Position numbers and translations under genes: made by a program. A stretch of DNA of 64,000 nucleotides, taken from positions 27,652,464-27,716,463 of the forward strand of contig NC_071355.1 in NCBI RefSeq assembly GCF_943734655.1, read 5' to 3'. The notes beneath the pieces were generated by a model. The model did no database searches. It saw only the letters and a list, made by a program, of their open reading frames with translations, and had not been told where the DNA came from. Of this stretch, positions 23,601-35,400 are shown in pieces (position 1 is the stretch's first letter; each line of letters opens with the position of its first letter). The stretch comes from Sabethes cyaneus (Eukaryota > Arthropoda > Insecta > Diptera > Culicidae).

Positions 23601-24377
23601 ACAGGACGAATCCGCCATTCTGGCTCCACTGCGATAACGTGACGATCCAGACAAGGGTAAACAAGGAGCACCGGGAAGCCCGGGCACTGTGCTGTGCTAT
23701 TTGTCTACGTCAGATCTTGAAGCAGTTAGCGGATGGGTGGTATTAGGATGTATTCTTAAGTACAAGACACCGGCGGCGGCCTCCCACCGACCGACCGGCA
23801 GACGAAGTAGTAGTTAATGAGACAAAAACAATGGATTCATTATTTTCTTTTCGTTAAACACACAATTATACCCCACTCTAGAAGCGAGCTTCTTCTTTTC
23901 GAGTGGCCCGGCTAAGCCCTGTGCCCTGAGGGCGGTGCAAGGTAGGGTAGGCGTTTACCGAGTAAGTATGTTGCGTCTATCCTGCTTCCTTTACCACTCT
24001 CTCTCTCTTTCTGGGAATACCGGCACCGAGTGCCGTATATTTACATTTTATTCTTCTTCCGCGTTGGAAGAATGAATTTGCATTCGCGTTCCCCGTACCT
24101 ACGTGAGATTTAGTGCAGAATGGTTTCGTCCATCGTTATTTCAGCTGAAAAAATGTTCAATACGGGCATGATAGTAGTTCGACTTGAATCATTGTAGTAC
24201 AGTTCAGCCACAAGCACAGAAGAACTGCTTTACAGCAATTTCTGGATTTAGCTATCTATAGAGTTTGATTTTTTTCCAATTTATTTCAAATTGCAGCCGT
24301 TTGCACTAGCGCAGGCCTTATTTGTTCCAATACGGAGAGTTTTTTTAATTTTTTGTTAAGCTTATTTCATTTAACAT
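20671..24377. other. No gene recognised (single-copy-like DNA)
   Basis: Higher GC and less repetitive than its surroundings, especially 21.4-23.9 kb. Frames of 60-130 codons occur on both strands but none shows a domain or a clear splice-bounded pattern. It may hold host intron or promoter DNA. Confidence 0.45.
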
Positions 24378-24464
24378 TAGGCCGTATGAATGAAAGAGTG
24401 AGCAAATGCTCCCATACGATTTAAACGGAAAAATCAAAGCAAACTGTTTTATTCATACGGCCTA
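24378..24464. mobile_element. Short palindromic MITE (GGCCGTATGAAT)
   Basis: An 87-bp unit, including its flanking TA on both sides, with inverted ends GGCCGTATGAAT and ATTCATACGGCC extending several bases further. Size and TA flanks fit a Tc1/mariner-type MITE. Confidence 0.7.
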
Positions 24465-24734
24465 TTGGATACTTGGGCAAAACGAGAAAATTCATATTAA
24501 CGAAAAAATTAAGAAGAAAATAAAATCTTTACGGAGCAAAACAAATAACTATAAGAATACTAACTAAGAGAGACAAAGCATACCCTAGACTACACTCAAG
24601 TCTTTTTTTAAACGGTTTGTTTTTTTCGATTATTCAAGAACGGTGCAACTTAGAGACCATTTACAAACTACGTGAATGTCGGGCCTCTCTCAAATGTATT
24701 GATGAAAATGTATATGAAAAGCAGGAATAGATTT

Positions 24735-24895
24735 GGGTTTTCACATTTAAACTTTAATTAAAAATGTTTAAAACGCATATATTTTTGGTCGAATAAAAAA
24801 ATCTTTTTGTTTTTTTTTCGACCACCACCGCCCGCCCCCCTATAGCTGCCTAGCACCGGAAGGACAAAAACTTTATAAAATATTTGTAATAGACT
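24735..24895 (+). repeat. Poly-C dispersed element
   Basis: Aligns with 17690-17822: GGGTTTTCACATTTAAAC, a C-rich run, TAGCACCGGAAGGACAAAAAC and ATTTGTAATAG. Confidence 0.65.
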
Positions 24896-25170
24896 TACGC
24901 TCGAAATTGAACTTAAATTTAAATTTAACCTAAATTGAATCGAAATTGGACTTAAACTTAAACTTGGAATTTGTAATTAGACTTAAAATTGAAATTTAAA
25001 TCGTACTAGAAATTGTGTTTAAAATAAGAGTTTAAATTTGACATAAAATTGATATTCAAGTAAACTTGAAATTGGGCTTAAAATCGGTCATGCAATAGGA
25101 CTTGATATTGAACTTGACATTGGACCTTACCTTCGACTTGAATTTGGACATGGACATAATATTAGACATC
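24896..25170. repeat. Degenerate AAATTGAACTTAAA tract
   Basis: Reiterated words GAAATTGGACTTAAA, AACTTAAACTTG and ATTGAACTTGACATTG. In reverse complement it resembles 57720-58015. Confidence 0.65.
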
Positions 25171-25171
25171 T

Positions 25172-25218
25172 GGGGTCCTTCCCGGTGTAGTGGTTCGCAT
25201 TCACGTCTCTTACGCTGA
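25172..25218 (+). mobile_element. SINE head fragment
   Basis: GGGGTCCTTCCCGGTGTAG, then TGGTTCGCATTCACG, aligning with the first 47 bases of the SINE at 18331. It is cut off where the LINE relic begins. Confidence 0.55.
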
Positions 25219-25670
25219 GCAACCAGCATTATATCACCAATAAACATGGAGTGTGGGAGAATCGAAGCCTTGAAGAGTTTCAAACGCGTGTCTTCGGGGG
25301 CAAAAGTGGCAGAGCAGTAGAGAGAACGCAGATTACTGTATATTTTTCCGTATTGTTGACTGACCAGATTTTCCCATTGAAGATCAGCTCGAAACACAAA
25401 ACCAAGATTTCTTGCCCAAGATGCCCGTTCGATAGTCTGTCAATCTAAGATAATTGGTAATTGGTGATGGTAACGAATCTGATACCACTGTTCTGTGCCT
25501 TCCCTTCACGGATAGCGCCTTGCTTTTGGATTGATTGACGAACAGTTGATTGCGTTGAGACCACATCGCAACAGTCGGTAGATCGTTGACGTGGCAGCAG
25601 AACAGTAAAGGGCCAAGCACTGAACCTTGTAGAACACCAGAGGTAGTAAATCAGGCTTTGGAATGTTGAT
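25215..25670 (-). mobile_element. LINE relic (CR1/Jockey-type reverse transcriptase)
   Basis: The minus-strand frame 25384-25620 contains MLGPLLFCCHVNDLP, the motif B region of Jockey/CR1-type reverse transcriptases, followed by NQLFVNQSKSKAL (motif D region). The segment that should contain YADD is missing. The overlapping frame 25056-25397 continues with WENLVSQQYGKIYSNLRSL and LKLFKASILPH, typical of the C-terminal part. Frames are broken; it is a short inactive fragment. Confidence 0.7.
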
Positions 25671-25734
25671 CTCCACAGCAAACAGTTTGGGTGCGCTCTT
25701 TTCAGTACCGTTTTATTGACTTCCGCTCTCACTT

Positions 25735-27085
25735 TCGTTTCTATTTCTTCCAATTTATTTCTCTTTTTCTCTAGTGTTTCTTTTCTTCTGCACCGTGTTC
25801 TCTGTTCCATTGCTCGGTTTTTCATCATTTCCTGTCTTTTTTTTCTTATTTTCAGTCCTGTTTTTCATCTTGTTTTTCATTTATTTTTTTTTGTAATTTT
25901 CTTTTCCGTTCTTCATCTATTCTCTCCTTTTTTTACTTTTTCATTTTCAATTTTCAACTTCTTCTAATTCTCCTCCTTTTCGTTTTACATTTTTCATCCG
26001 TTCGGTGTTTTCGCTTTTTTAATGTCCCTTTTTTTCATCCATTCTTTTATTTTTTGGCTCGCTTTTTTCCCTTTGCTCCGGTTTTCCTTTTACATCTCGC
26101 ATTTTTCGTCTTGTTTTCTCCATTTTCAACTCTTTTTGTTGGTTTTCGTGATTCTTTTTTGCATTCCTTTTCTGTTCCTTTTTCCCAGCCCATTCACATT
26201 ACCCATTTCCATTTTGTCTCGACTTTTTATCCCTTTTCTATCCTGTTTGAGCTCTTTTCCGGCTTCGATTCTATCGATTTGCTTTTTTCTCTCACGCTGT
26301 TCTTCTTTCCCTTTTGGCATTCTTTTCCGTTTTTCCTTTCTTTATTCGATTTATCTTTTCTTCTTTCTCGTTTTTCCCACCTCTTCTGTCATGTTTATTT
26401 TTACTTTTCCCATCCCGTCTTCTCTCTATTTGTCACGTTTTTCCTTCTTTTCTATCTCGTTTTCCTTCTTTCTGCCTCTGTTTCCTCTTTCCTTTGACTG
26501 ATTTTCCTCTTGTTTTTTTCTGTTCCGTTCCGTTTTCTTTTTCTACTATTTTTCTTCATTTTCTGCTCGTTTTTCCTCTTTTACCGTCTCGTTTTGGTTT
26601 TCTGTGCTGTTCTGTTTTCTATGTTTTGTTTTGTTTTCAGCTCAGTTTTTCTTCTTATTCTTTACATCCTTTTCTTACCACGTTCTGATTTTCGTTTTAT
26701 CTTGTTTGTCTTTCGCTTTCATTTTTTTTCCTCCATTTTTCTCTCTTTCTATTCTCGATTCTCAATTTTCCTGCTTCTGCATTTTCTCCTTTTCTTTTTC
26801 CATTTTCTACCCCTGTTGTTGTTTTTTCTCCTTTTCTGTTCAGTTTATCTCCATTTTCTTTCTCGTTTCTCGCCTCTTTTCTCTCTTTCTTCTCTTCTTT
26901 TCTCTTCCGTTCTTCCTCATTTTCTGTGTTCCCGTTTGTTTTTCTTGTTCACTTTTTTCTCTTTTTACGTTCCTTTTCCCCTTCCATTATGTAACGATTT
27001 TTCTTTCGTTTTCCATTCATGCTAGTTTTTCTTCCTTTTCTCTTTTGCGGTTTCCTCTTCTTCTATTCCTCTGTGCTCTTTTCCG
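25735..27085. repeat. 1.35-kb pyrimidine-rich tract
   Basis: Almost purely C/T on the plus strand, built of degenerate words such as CGTTTTTCCTCTTTT. Stop-free frames of 120-173 codons rich in Phe, Leu and Ser are composition artefacts. A purine-rich tract of similar style is at 55130-55770, in the opposite sense. Confidence 0.85.
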
Positions 27086-27302
27086 TTTTTTTCTCCTGAT
27101 GCGTCATGAGCTGGAGTACCTTTAGATCCACATTAAAATATATGCTAAGAAAATTTACTTTCAACTTCTCAAGAAACTTTTTGTTCGTACAATGTACTAT
27201 TTGGTTCATGAGATATGAATCCATGAGTTAGGTAAATACTTATGAAAATCGATTTTTTCAAGAACACTAAAAATGTTAGGTATCATATAAATTTTATCAT
27301 TA

Positions 27303-28116
27303 AAGGGTGTGCCACATCGAATTGTACCACTGAAAAAACGCTGTAGAAAATTACCTAATTGACCGATCTCAAATTTTCAGCCAATAAAATATAACCCTTT
27401 AGTAAGCTTTTGGCATGTTTATTACAATCAACTTCAAGACCATAACCGTATGCTCGCACCTTACACTTAACTCCACTCAAAAGGTTCTGTACGAAAACCC
27501 ACTTTTTCTTCATGTATTCCTCAGATTTGACCTCCTTGGGATGCTTCCGTTATATCTGCTTCATAATAGCCCAGTATTTTTCAATGGCCCTTAGTTCCGG
27601 TGCATTCGGGGGGTTCATGTCCTTGGGTACGAAAATAATCCCGTCGGCTTCGTACCACTCTGGGGCATCCTTTGAATAGTGGCACGAAGCTAGATCCGGC
27701 CACAAGATCGTAGGGCCCTCATGTTGCTTCAACAGATGAACAGATCGCTTGCCAAATCATGTATTTCTTGGTAAATTTTGAAAGTCTCTGTGTCCTTACT
27801 ACTTCCGGAATGTTAAATTGTGCTGGGCGGTGAAGTACAGTAGCCCAGCAAGCTGCCAGAAGTCAGCCTTGATGTAAGTCTCATCATCCATAATGAGAGA
27901 GTTGAGAATTTTCGCAAGGTGTTTGCGCAAAATAAATTCGCGACGTTGCTTTTCGGGTAACACCATTTTTTTTCAAAAAAAAAACAGAACGCGATAAAAA
28001 TACAGTGTGAACAATGCATGCTAAACTATTTCTACCCAAATTTTTAAGAGAAAATACCCAAGGAGTAATTTTCTACAACGTTTCTTCCGTGGTACAATTT
28101 GTTGTGGGACACCCTT
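27303..28116 (-). mobile_element. Tc1/mariner transposon, D37E type, internally deleted
   Basis: An 814-bp element flanked by TA on both sides (27301-27302, 28117-28118), with terminal inverted repeats starting AAGGGTGT and about 50 bp long with few mismatches (inner blocks AATTGTACCAC and CTGTAGAAAATTAC). On the minus strand the 3' part of a transposase is readable: LIMDDETYIKADF with the first catalytic Asp, then WPDLASCHYSK with the second, and IEKYWAIMK with the Glu. Exactly 37 residues separate the second Asp from the Glu. The DNA-binding N-terminal half is absent, and the frame is broken, so it could move only if another copy supplied transposase. Confidence 0.85.
27550..27950 (-). pseudogene. 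D37E transposase, C-terminal part (broken)
   Basis: A catalytic-domain remnant of an IS630-Tc1-mariner transposase. The 60-codon stretch at 27550-27732 carries WPDLASCHYSK and NPPNAPELRAIEKYW. The block upstream (to about 27950) carries the MDDETY segment in other frames. The downstream segment VKSEEYMKKKW continues past a stop at the end of the 60-codon stretch. Confidence 0.8.
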
Positions 28117-28118
28117 TA

Positions 28119-28480
28119 AAAGATTAGAAAACGACAAACAAGAAAAAAAATTAAAATACTTTCATGCGACTAGAACATAATTTTTTCGACTTTTTAACGT
28201 TTTTCGCCATTATTTAAAATTGAACTTAAAAAAGAAGATAATTTGGTTTTAATTTAATGACAATTAGTCAAGTCCAATGACTTGAAGGAAGGAATCATTT
28301 TCGGTTTTGCCTTTCTACTATATAAATAAATAGTATGAAGGTATAGCAATCACTCGGAAAACCGAATTTCGAAAGGAGACCCAGCAGGTGCATGCATATT
28401 TAATGAGTTATAAAATATGTTATCAAAAAGTAACACAATTTTCAATTAATATTTTCTGAGGATGCTTCTGAGATCTCTTG
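28119..28480. other. No gene recognised
   Basis: AT-rich spacer between two copies of the same transposon family. Confidence 0.5.
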
Positions 28481-28487
28481 ACGGTTT

Positions 28488-29300
28488 TTTTAATTGCATC
28501 ACGGAAAAACGCTGTAGAAAACTACCCATTGGGTATTTTCTCTTGAAAATTTTGGTAGAAGTAGTTCAAAGTGTATTGTTTTCACTGTATTTTTATCGCT
28601 GTCAGTTCTTCGTAAATCGACAGCGAAAAACAACTCGGAATCGTGCAGTCAACGGTGAATCGTGTCATAAAACGTTACTACGAAACTCTGAGCATCGAAC
28701 GGAAGGAGAAATTGCGGTCAGAATGGATGTTCTGTTAGTGATTAGGATCACAAGCGTGTAGTGAAAGTGTTCAAGCGAAATCCCAATACTTCGGGGGATT
28801 CAGGCATGTGGCCAAGAAGTTTAATCTATCCAAGTCTTTCGTTCAGAGAGCCAACCGAAGGGACTGCATACATACAAAGTGCAGAATCGTGACGAACGGC
28901 AAAATACGGTGGTAAAGTCAAGGGCCCGGAAACTGGACACCCAGATGCTGACGAAGCCACATTGTCATTAATTTCCTCATTGATCTGAGATGATCGATCT
29001 CCTACCATTTTCTGGCCGGAACAAGCTTCGTGCCACTATTCAAAGGATGTTCTGGAGTGGTACGAAGCCAACGGGGTCACTTTCATGCCCCAGGACATAC
29101 ACTCTCCCAACGCACCGGCACTAAGGCCCATCGAAAAATACTGGGCTATTATGAAGTAGACACCATGGAAGCATCCCAAGAAAGTCAAATCTGAGAAAGA
29201 AATGAAGAAAAAGTGAGTTTCCGTACAGAAGAAGCTGTCAGATGTTGTACACAACCCTATGAGTTGAGTTAAGCGTAAGGTTCGAGCATACGCGCTAATA
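28488..29300 (+). mobile_element. Tc1/mariner D37E relic, same family, opposite strand
   Basis: The left end (ACGGAAAAACGCTGTAGAAA, then GGGTATTTTCTCTTGAAAAT) matches the inner terminal repeat of the 27.3-28.1-kb element. The broken transposase keeps the helix-turn-helix part (TVNRVIKRYYETLSIERKE and KKFNLSKSFVQRA), then WPEQASCHYSK, with Glu where the catalytic Asp belongs, and LRPIEKYWAIMK. The spacing is again 37 residues. The right terminal repeat is missing; the sequence ends at VKRKVRAYAR, and an RTE LINE begins within a few bases. It supplies the N-terminal half that the neighbouring copy lacks. Confidence 0.85.
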
Positions 29301-29304
29301 CTGA

Positions 29305-31275
29305 ATAAGGCACTGCCTTCTTCCGAGGAGTTAGGTACTTCAAACCTCGAAGACGGTTGGGGCAGAATACGCTCGGCCATCGGAGAGGTACTAGGTATTC
29401 AGCCTCGGAGTACACAAAATGATTGGCTTGATGGGAAATGCCAGCAAGCGGTGGAGGGGAAAAACCACTTGGCAAAAGTATCTTAGTATTGCTACTAAAC
29501 CTGGCAAAATACCGACGAGCTAGGAAGCAATTGATCACGATCCTGAGGAGGAAAAAGCGCCAAAAGGAGGACAGAGATCGTGAAGAATTAGAACAACTAT
29601 TCCGAGCTAATAACACGCGCAAGTTTTATGAGAAGGTGAACCAAACTCGGAAAGGCTACACACCGAAACCTGACATGTGTAGGGACGAGGGAGGGAATCT
29701 AATCACAAACGAGCGCGAGGTGGTCGACAGATGGAAGTAATGCTTCGATGAACACCTCAATAGCGAAGTCGCAGAAGGAGGCGGAACGGAAATTAACCCA
29801 GGAGCGCCCGTGGAAGATAATAATGTCCTAGCACCTGATCTCCAAAAAGTCAAACGAGAAACCTGGCTGACCAATAAAGCCGCTGGGAAAAATCACCTAC
29901 CGGCAGAGCTTTATGAACATGGACGACAAACGCTAGCAAAGGCTCTACACTGGGTTATCGGCTAGACTGCTGCAACTATCGCGGTATTACGCTGGTAAAC
30001 GTCGCGTACAAGGTACTCTCCCAGATCCTGTTACACCGCTTGTCACCGATAGCACAGGGTTTCGTAGGGAATTATCAAGCGGGTTTCATAGGGGCTCGCG
30101 CAACTACGGACCAAATTTTTTCCGACAGATCTTGCAGAAATTTCGGGAGTAAAACGTGCCCACGCATCACATCTTTATTGATTTCAAAGCAGCATATGAT
30201 ACAGTCGATCAAGACAAGCTATGGCGGATAATACACGAAAACGGTTTTCCGGACAAACTGACGCGACTGATCAGAGCTACGTTGGATCGAGTGATGCATT
30301 TCGTACGCATCTTTGAGACGCGGCGAGGGTTGAGACAAGGTGACGGGTTATCCTGCATGCTGTTCAACATCGCTTTTGAGGGGGTGATCCGACGAGCGGG
30401 CATCGAAACGAGAGGCACGATTTTTACCAAGGGTAGCCAACTTCTAGGCTTTGCAGATGATTTCGATATCATAGCCAGGAACTTTGCGACAGCGGAGGCA
30501 ATCTACCCTAGAATGAAAGCGGAGTCTAGAAGAATTGGACTAAAAAAAATACGTCGAAGACCAAACACATGAAAGGAAGAGGCTCAAAGGAAACAAACGC
30601 GCGTCTCCCACGGACGGTAACCGTTGACGGCGACGAACTAGAAGTGGTAGAGGAGTTCGTGTATTTGGGATCGCTGGTGACCGCGGACAACAACACTAGT
30701 AAAGAGATCCAGCGGCGCTTCCAAGCGGGAAATCGGGCCTACTTTGCCCTTCGTAAAACGCTACGATCAGAAAGTGTACGCCGCCGCACGAAGCTAGAAA
30801 TGTACAAAACTCTTATTAGACCGGTAGTTCTTTATGGACTTGAAGCTGTGACGCTGCTCACGGAGGATATACGCGCCCTTGCCGTGTTCGAGCGGAAAGT
30901 GCTGCGGACGATATTTGGCGGAGTACAAACTGAAAGCGGAGAGTGGCGGAGGCGTATGAATCACGATCTACAGGCACTGCTTGGGGAGACTCCCATCGTA
31001 CATCTAGCGAAAGTTAGCAGGCTACGGTGGGTCGGGCACGTCGTAAGGATGCCGGACGACAGTGCGACGAAAATAGTCCTCTTCAACAACCCCACCGGCT
31101 CTAGGAACAGGAGGGCCCAACGTGCATGATGGCTCGACCAGGTCGAAAGCGATTTGCAACTTCTGAGACGACTAGAAAATTGGCGACGAGCGGCCCAAGA
31201 CCGAGTTGAATGGAGACGAGTGCTTGAAATAGCACGAGCCACCCCGGCTCTATGCTGAAGAAGAAGAAGAAAAAT
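29305..31275 (+). mobile_element. RTE LINE, 5'-truncated copy
   Basis: Begins inside the protein at LPSSEELGTSNLEDGW, just after the endonuclease, and runs to the 3' end with four GAA units at about 31257-31270. Motif A (HIFIDFKAAYDTVD), motif B (GLRQGDGLSCMLFN) and the catalytic LLGFADDFDII are intact in one frame (30156-30572). The rest follows at 30569-31129. A deletion of roughly 100 bp removes the segment before NYRG near 29960, and stops occur near 29480 and 29740. Close similarity to the 14.4-kb copy indicates the same subfamily. The 5' truncation abuts the D37E transposon, which suggests insertion into it. Confidence 0.9.
30156..31250 (+). pseudogene. RTE reverse transcriptase core and C-terminus (broken)
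   Basis: Two frames joined by one frameshift near 30560, at an A-run in the motif D region (the other copies read GLKINASKTKYMKGRG). The first contains motifs A, B and FADD; the second contains FVYLGSLVTADNNTSKEIQ and FERKVLRTIFGGVQ. A stop at about 31129 precedes the C-terminal ARPGRKRF segment, which continues in another frame. Confidence 0.85.
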
Positions 31276-31330
31276 ATTGCTTCACAAACTCAATCAACCC
31301 TAGAGACATACAATTCACATTACAGGAATC

Positions 31331-31525
31331 CCCCAAATAAGGCGATGGGTGGTGCTGTACGTCCATCGCGATATCTCAGTTATCCTTTAACCAATAAAGT
31401 TGATTTTTGGTAGTCAACTACGTTATATCAGATACTAACATTGTACCAAAAATCAACTTTATTAATTAATGGAAAGCCGAAAAATCGCCGTGGGTGTACA
31501 CCACTACCCACCACTTTATTCGGGG
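31331..31525. mobile_element. 195-bp foldback MITE (CCCCAAATAA)
   Basis: The two arms of about 83 bp are near-complementary: CCCCAAATAAGGCGATGGGT at left pairs with the right arm ending TTATTCGGGG, and the inner ends share AATAAAGTTGATTTTTGGTA. A clear target duplication is not visible. It lies at the 3' side of a CR1-like relic. Confidence 0.75.
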
Positions 31526-31549
31526 CACTGCTGTAAATCACACTATTTC

Positions 31550-32420
31550 TTATCCTAATCCTAAAAGTATTCATCGATGTCGTAAAGTCAAAATGTTCAT
31601 ACACCTCATTAAATAAAGAACACATCGCATGAATTGGTTTATGTTGTCCGTAATTTGTACGGTGAAAAGCAGGCCGTAGAAATTCTCGGAATCCATACGT
31701 AGAAGTTCGGGAGCGTCGACCTCCTGCTCTAGATATATTTCTCCTTTTACTCAAAGTTACAACGTTCAGTAGTTTACAACGGTCCTCATGGGGGGGGGGG
31801 TAGGTTTAGATGGTCCGACCAAGGGAGATGTCTTAAGGTGTGTCTGATCAATTTCCGTTGTACGGCTTCGATCCTTGTTAACTAAATATTTGTGAACGGA
31901 CTCCATACCACAGAAACAGGGAGCGTAGAAGTGAAAAGAAAAGAGCTCGCAAACAATATGGGTCACGGAAATCTTTAGCCATGCGCATAATATAGCCCAG
32001 AATTTGAATAATGGTTGCCGAAGGTCATTCTAGTATCCAGTTCAATTCCTAGCACTTTGACCCGACAACTTTGACCCGTTCAAAACAAAAATTGTCGATT
32101 GTATAATTGTACGCAATTGGTATTTTGCTTCGGGCAAAGGTGATTAATGAACATTTGGAAGTACTGATGATCAGATTGTTTAAACTACATTATTGTGTAA
32201 ACTGGTTGATAAAGCTTTGTAATAGTTGTCAGTTCTTAACAGGTCGTACAGAGCGAAATATCTTTAAATTATTAGCGTATGGTAGCTTGCAACCCGATGG
32301 GATCACAGAGCACACGTCATTAAAAAATATTATGAACATTAATGGGCCTAGATTGCTTCCTTGCGGAACTTCAGATTAATTGCAAAAACAGCACGACTCA
32401 GTAGAGCCTAATTTAACTGT
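31550..32420 (-). mobile_element. CR1-like LINE relic
   Basis: On the minus strand the segment near 32390-32230 reads SEVPQGSNLGPLMFIIFFND, then CKLPYANNLKIF, where the catalytic YADD has become YANN. The segment 31560-31700 reads FHRTNYGQHKPIHAMCSLFN and YEHFDFTTSMNTFRIRIRNS, equivalent to the C-terminus of the LINE at 50.6 kb. The part between is eroded and internally deleted. Confidence 0.8.
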
Positions 32421-35400
32421 GAGACAGAATGAGCAGAACTGCTATAGATAGCAGAACTGTAGATTCGTATCAATTGAGCGTTTGGGGAAAAAAACTATGT
32501 TGCTCTGTCGAAATGTAAGATTTCAAAAGTGTATCTGTTGTGAATGATGAGATTCAAATGTACCAGTTTCGTTAAAAGTATGTTCACACTAGCCATAGTC
32601 TGCGATAAAAAATAACAAATTGCAAAGAGTGAGGATTTGCAAAAAACTAAAATGAATCTGAGACATCGTTTACCACTTTTCATTTTGAGTGAAATACATA
32701 TTCAAAGGCGATCATATAATGTGGATAGTGCATATTTCTCGCCTCAATAATTTAATTTAGAAACTGAATGTTCCTGAACGTTTAGAATCCTAACCGCATA
32801 TAAATATTTTAGTATTCCTCTTGTCTATTATTAAGAATGTCCTCTCTGAAAGATTCTCTTCTCACCATGCAGTGGATTAGACTGCAGTGTGTTTTTTTTT
32901 GTTGCGAGTATCATCCTCTGCTTTTATTCACTTTCCCGGAGGCAACTTCTTCAGTGCTACTCGACATAACTTCTTATCATTGTGTATGCTTTTATGTGCT
33001 ACACTCTGTACGTACGTACGCAACGCACATAGACAACAATTTAGGTATCCGCAGCAGATAGGTACCTACCCGTAAAGCCCGGCCGTAGGCCAAGGGGAAA
33101 ACCCTTTTATGCATTTACACTAGACTGCCGCCGGTGCTTGTTGTTGACGATGGGAGAGTCTGCTAGATGAATGGATTGTTTATGCTGGAGCGTGGATCCG
33201 GTGAGTCCTTGTTCTCCGCACATACCGCTAAGGCTATTTTGTTTTCCCCGTGAGCCGCGAGACATGATTGAAGCGTACCTACCGACTGAATGAAAATTTT
33301 GCACTGAGTAGCAGCGGCAGCAGCACATAGGCTTTGTGAAGTACCCCGCAACCGCAATTGATGCTGGTGCGGTGGTGGGGGTACGGTGGCAGCAACAACA
33401 CAGGCAGGCATTGGCAGGAGACCTATCTTTTTCTTTGACGGAGATTTATAACCTACAGCGTAGACTGTTTTGTCATCCGACTGATTACTGCAGCAAACAG
33501 ATTTATTCCGACGTTCTTTAGCTGGGATTATAACGAATAAATATATGCCTCTTGTTTGATAAGCTTCATTATTTTGGTAAGGATAATCAACTGACCTACA
33601 CACAGACCGTCCAGACGAAGTTTTATGTGCAAGTAAACAAAATGCTAGCAGGTGCATTCACGTTTAACCTCCTCGTCCAACTGCAGATTTAACGAAAATG
33701 ACAAAATAGTGTCCATCAGTGCCAAATCCTGCAGAGCACAGTGATACGGAATTAATCCCATTTTCACGGCTCAAATCCGCAAAATAAGTGCCGGGATAGA
33801 GCTAATTACTTCTTCTCAAATATACCACAAAGCTGAGCGCACTCGGGATAGAAACCTGACCAATTTCCGTACTTGTTCAGCAAAATAGTATTCCGCTTCC
33901 TGCCATGGTGCCTTGCCGTGCGCTCGCCCGGCATTGCCGCGAACGTGGCAATTTAACAAAGCTAATAAAAGATCCTTTTTCTCCGCCCGGCAGAAATTCA
34001 TCCCCAGAGAATGCAAGCGAAGTGAAATAGCACTGCCACCGGCATCGAATAACACAAGCGCACACACACAATTTTGACTGGTCTTTCTTAGTTTCGGTTT
34101 TCCTCCTCATTAGCACCATGTTTTATTTCCGTTCCCATGCGGGCGCACCGCAGCTTCCGGGTTTTCTTCTGTGTTTTTTTTTTGTTTTGTTTCAACGACG
34201 TTGCCAGTAAGTTCCCTGCATGCGGTGACGTCAGTAGTAGTTAATAGAAAAAAGCTACGTTTAAACATTGGAACTTTAATCACTCCCTGGAAATTTCTAT
34301 GTTTTCTGTACCGGACTGATTACATCTTCATTAACCTAGAGAATTTCACCTGCTCAACAAGGTGGAAAAAAGGCAGGCGTAATTTATTTCAATTCTAGAT
34401 ACGCCACCGTGTGCTGCTGGTGCTTTTCTGCTGAGAACACATTTAATTAGTGCTTCTCTAATTTTATCATAATTAATGTTTTCGTTGTGTCCACTATTCC
34501 GTTGGTCACTACAGTCAGACGAATTTGTCACCGGCTTAAGCGTCGAACCAGCTGACTAACAAGAAATTTTTTCTCGAAACCCTTTCTCGGTTAAAGCGTT
34601 CTCAATCCCGTCGTACGACCGCTCGTGTTCAGAAAATTCAGTGGTTTAATAAGCTTCAAAGGGAATCCTGCTGGCTTGTCCTATTTTTCCACCCGAAGCG
34701 GGAGGGGACAGTTTTTTTCTCAACATTGAAAACATTTACACTGTAATTTGCCATTTCCACTCATGCAGAAAAAGCGGTTGAGGTTTTCACAGCACCCATC
34801 CACTTGACGTTGCTTTGTTTGAATATTCCATTGTGTGTGTGAGTATGTGTATTGTTTTTCCCGTCCCGTCCGCAATTCTTTTCGCCTGTCGGCTACGTCA
34901 GCTGTAAGCACCCAGAGACGACGATGGTGTCTGCTCTCCTTAGTTGCTTGAAACATGACAGCAATCCAGCGCTGACTGATTTCGAAACCGTGGCCGTAGA
35001 CGGGGGTCGAAGGGTTGAACAAGAAGCAGGAAAATTTAAGCTACTTTTAGCTCTTATTTTGAATGGCAGAAACATTAATGTAACGTAATGTAACATAAAT
35101 ATTTAAGCATTTGAAACCAACAAATTACAAACCACAAACTCAGCAGCGGTTTCATGGCGATGACGCTTTAAAAGCTGCCAAAGTTTCACTTTAATTGGGA
35201 TGTGGGGTTGCGAACGCAAAAATTGAATGGGAAAATTTCCACGAACTACACGGTAACATATCTGTCAGTGAATAGAATACAACCGACCAGCAGCAATAAA
35301 ATTCAACAATAATCACGATAGTACCGGCATTTGTTTTGCGCGCACAGCACAAAACACTGGCACAAAGCTTTTCGGAGCTTTTGAACTGACTAAGCCTCTT

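Noticed and set aside
26022..27125. Phe/Leu/Ser-rich frames up to 173 codons resembling membrane proteins
   Set aside because: They arise from the pyrimidine-rich tract; similar frames exist in several phases and none has a conserved motif.
33163..33657. 164-codon minus-strand frame
   Set aside because: No recognisable domain; contains simple tri-nucleotide CAG/CTG-like stretches.
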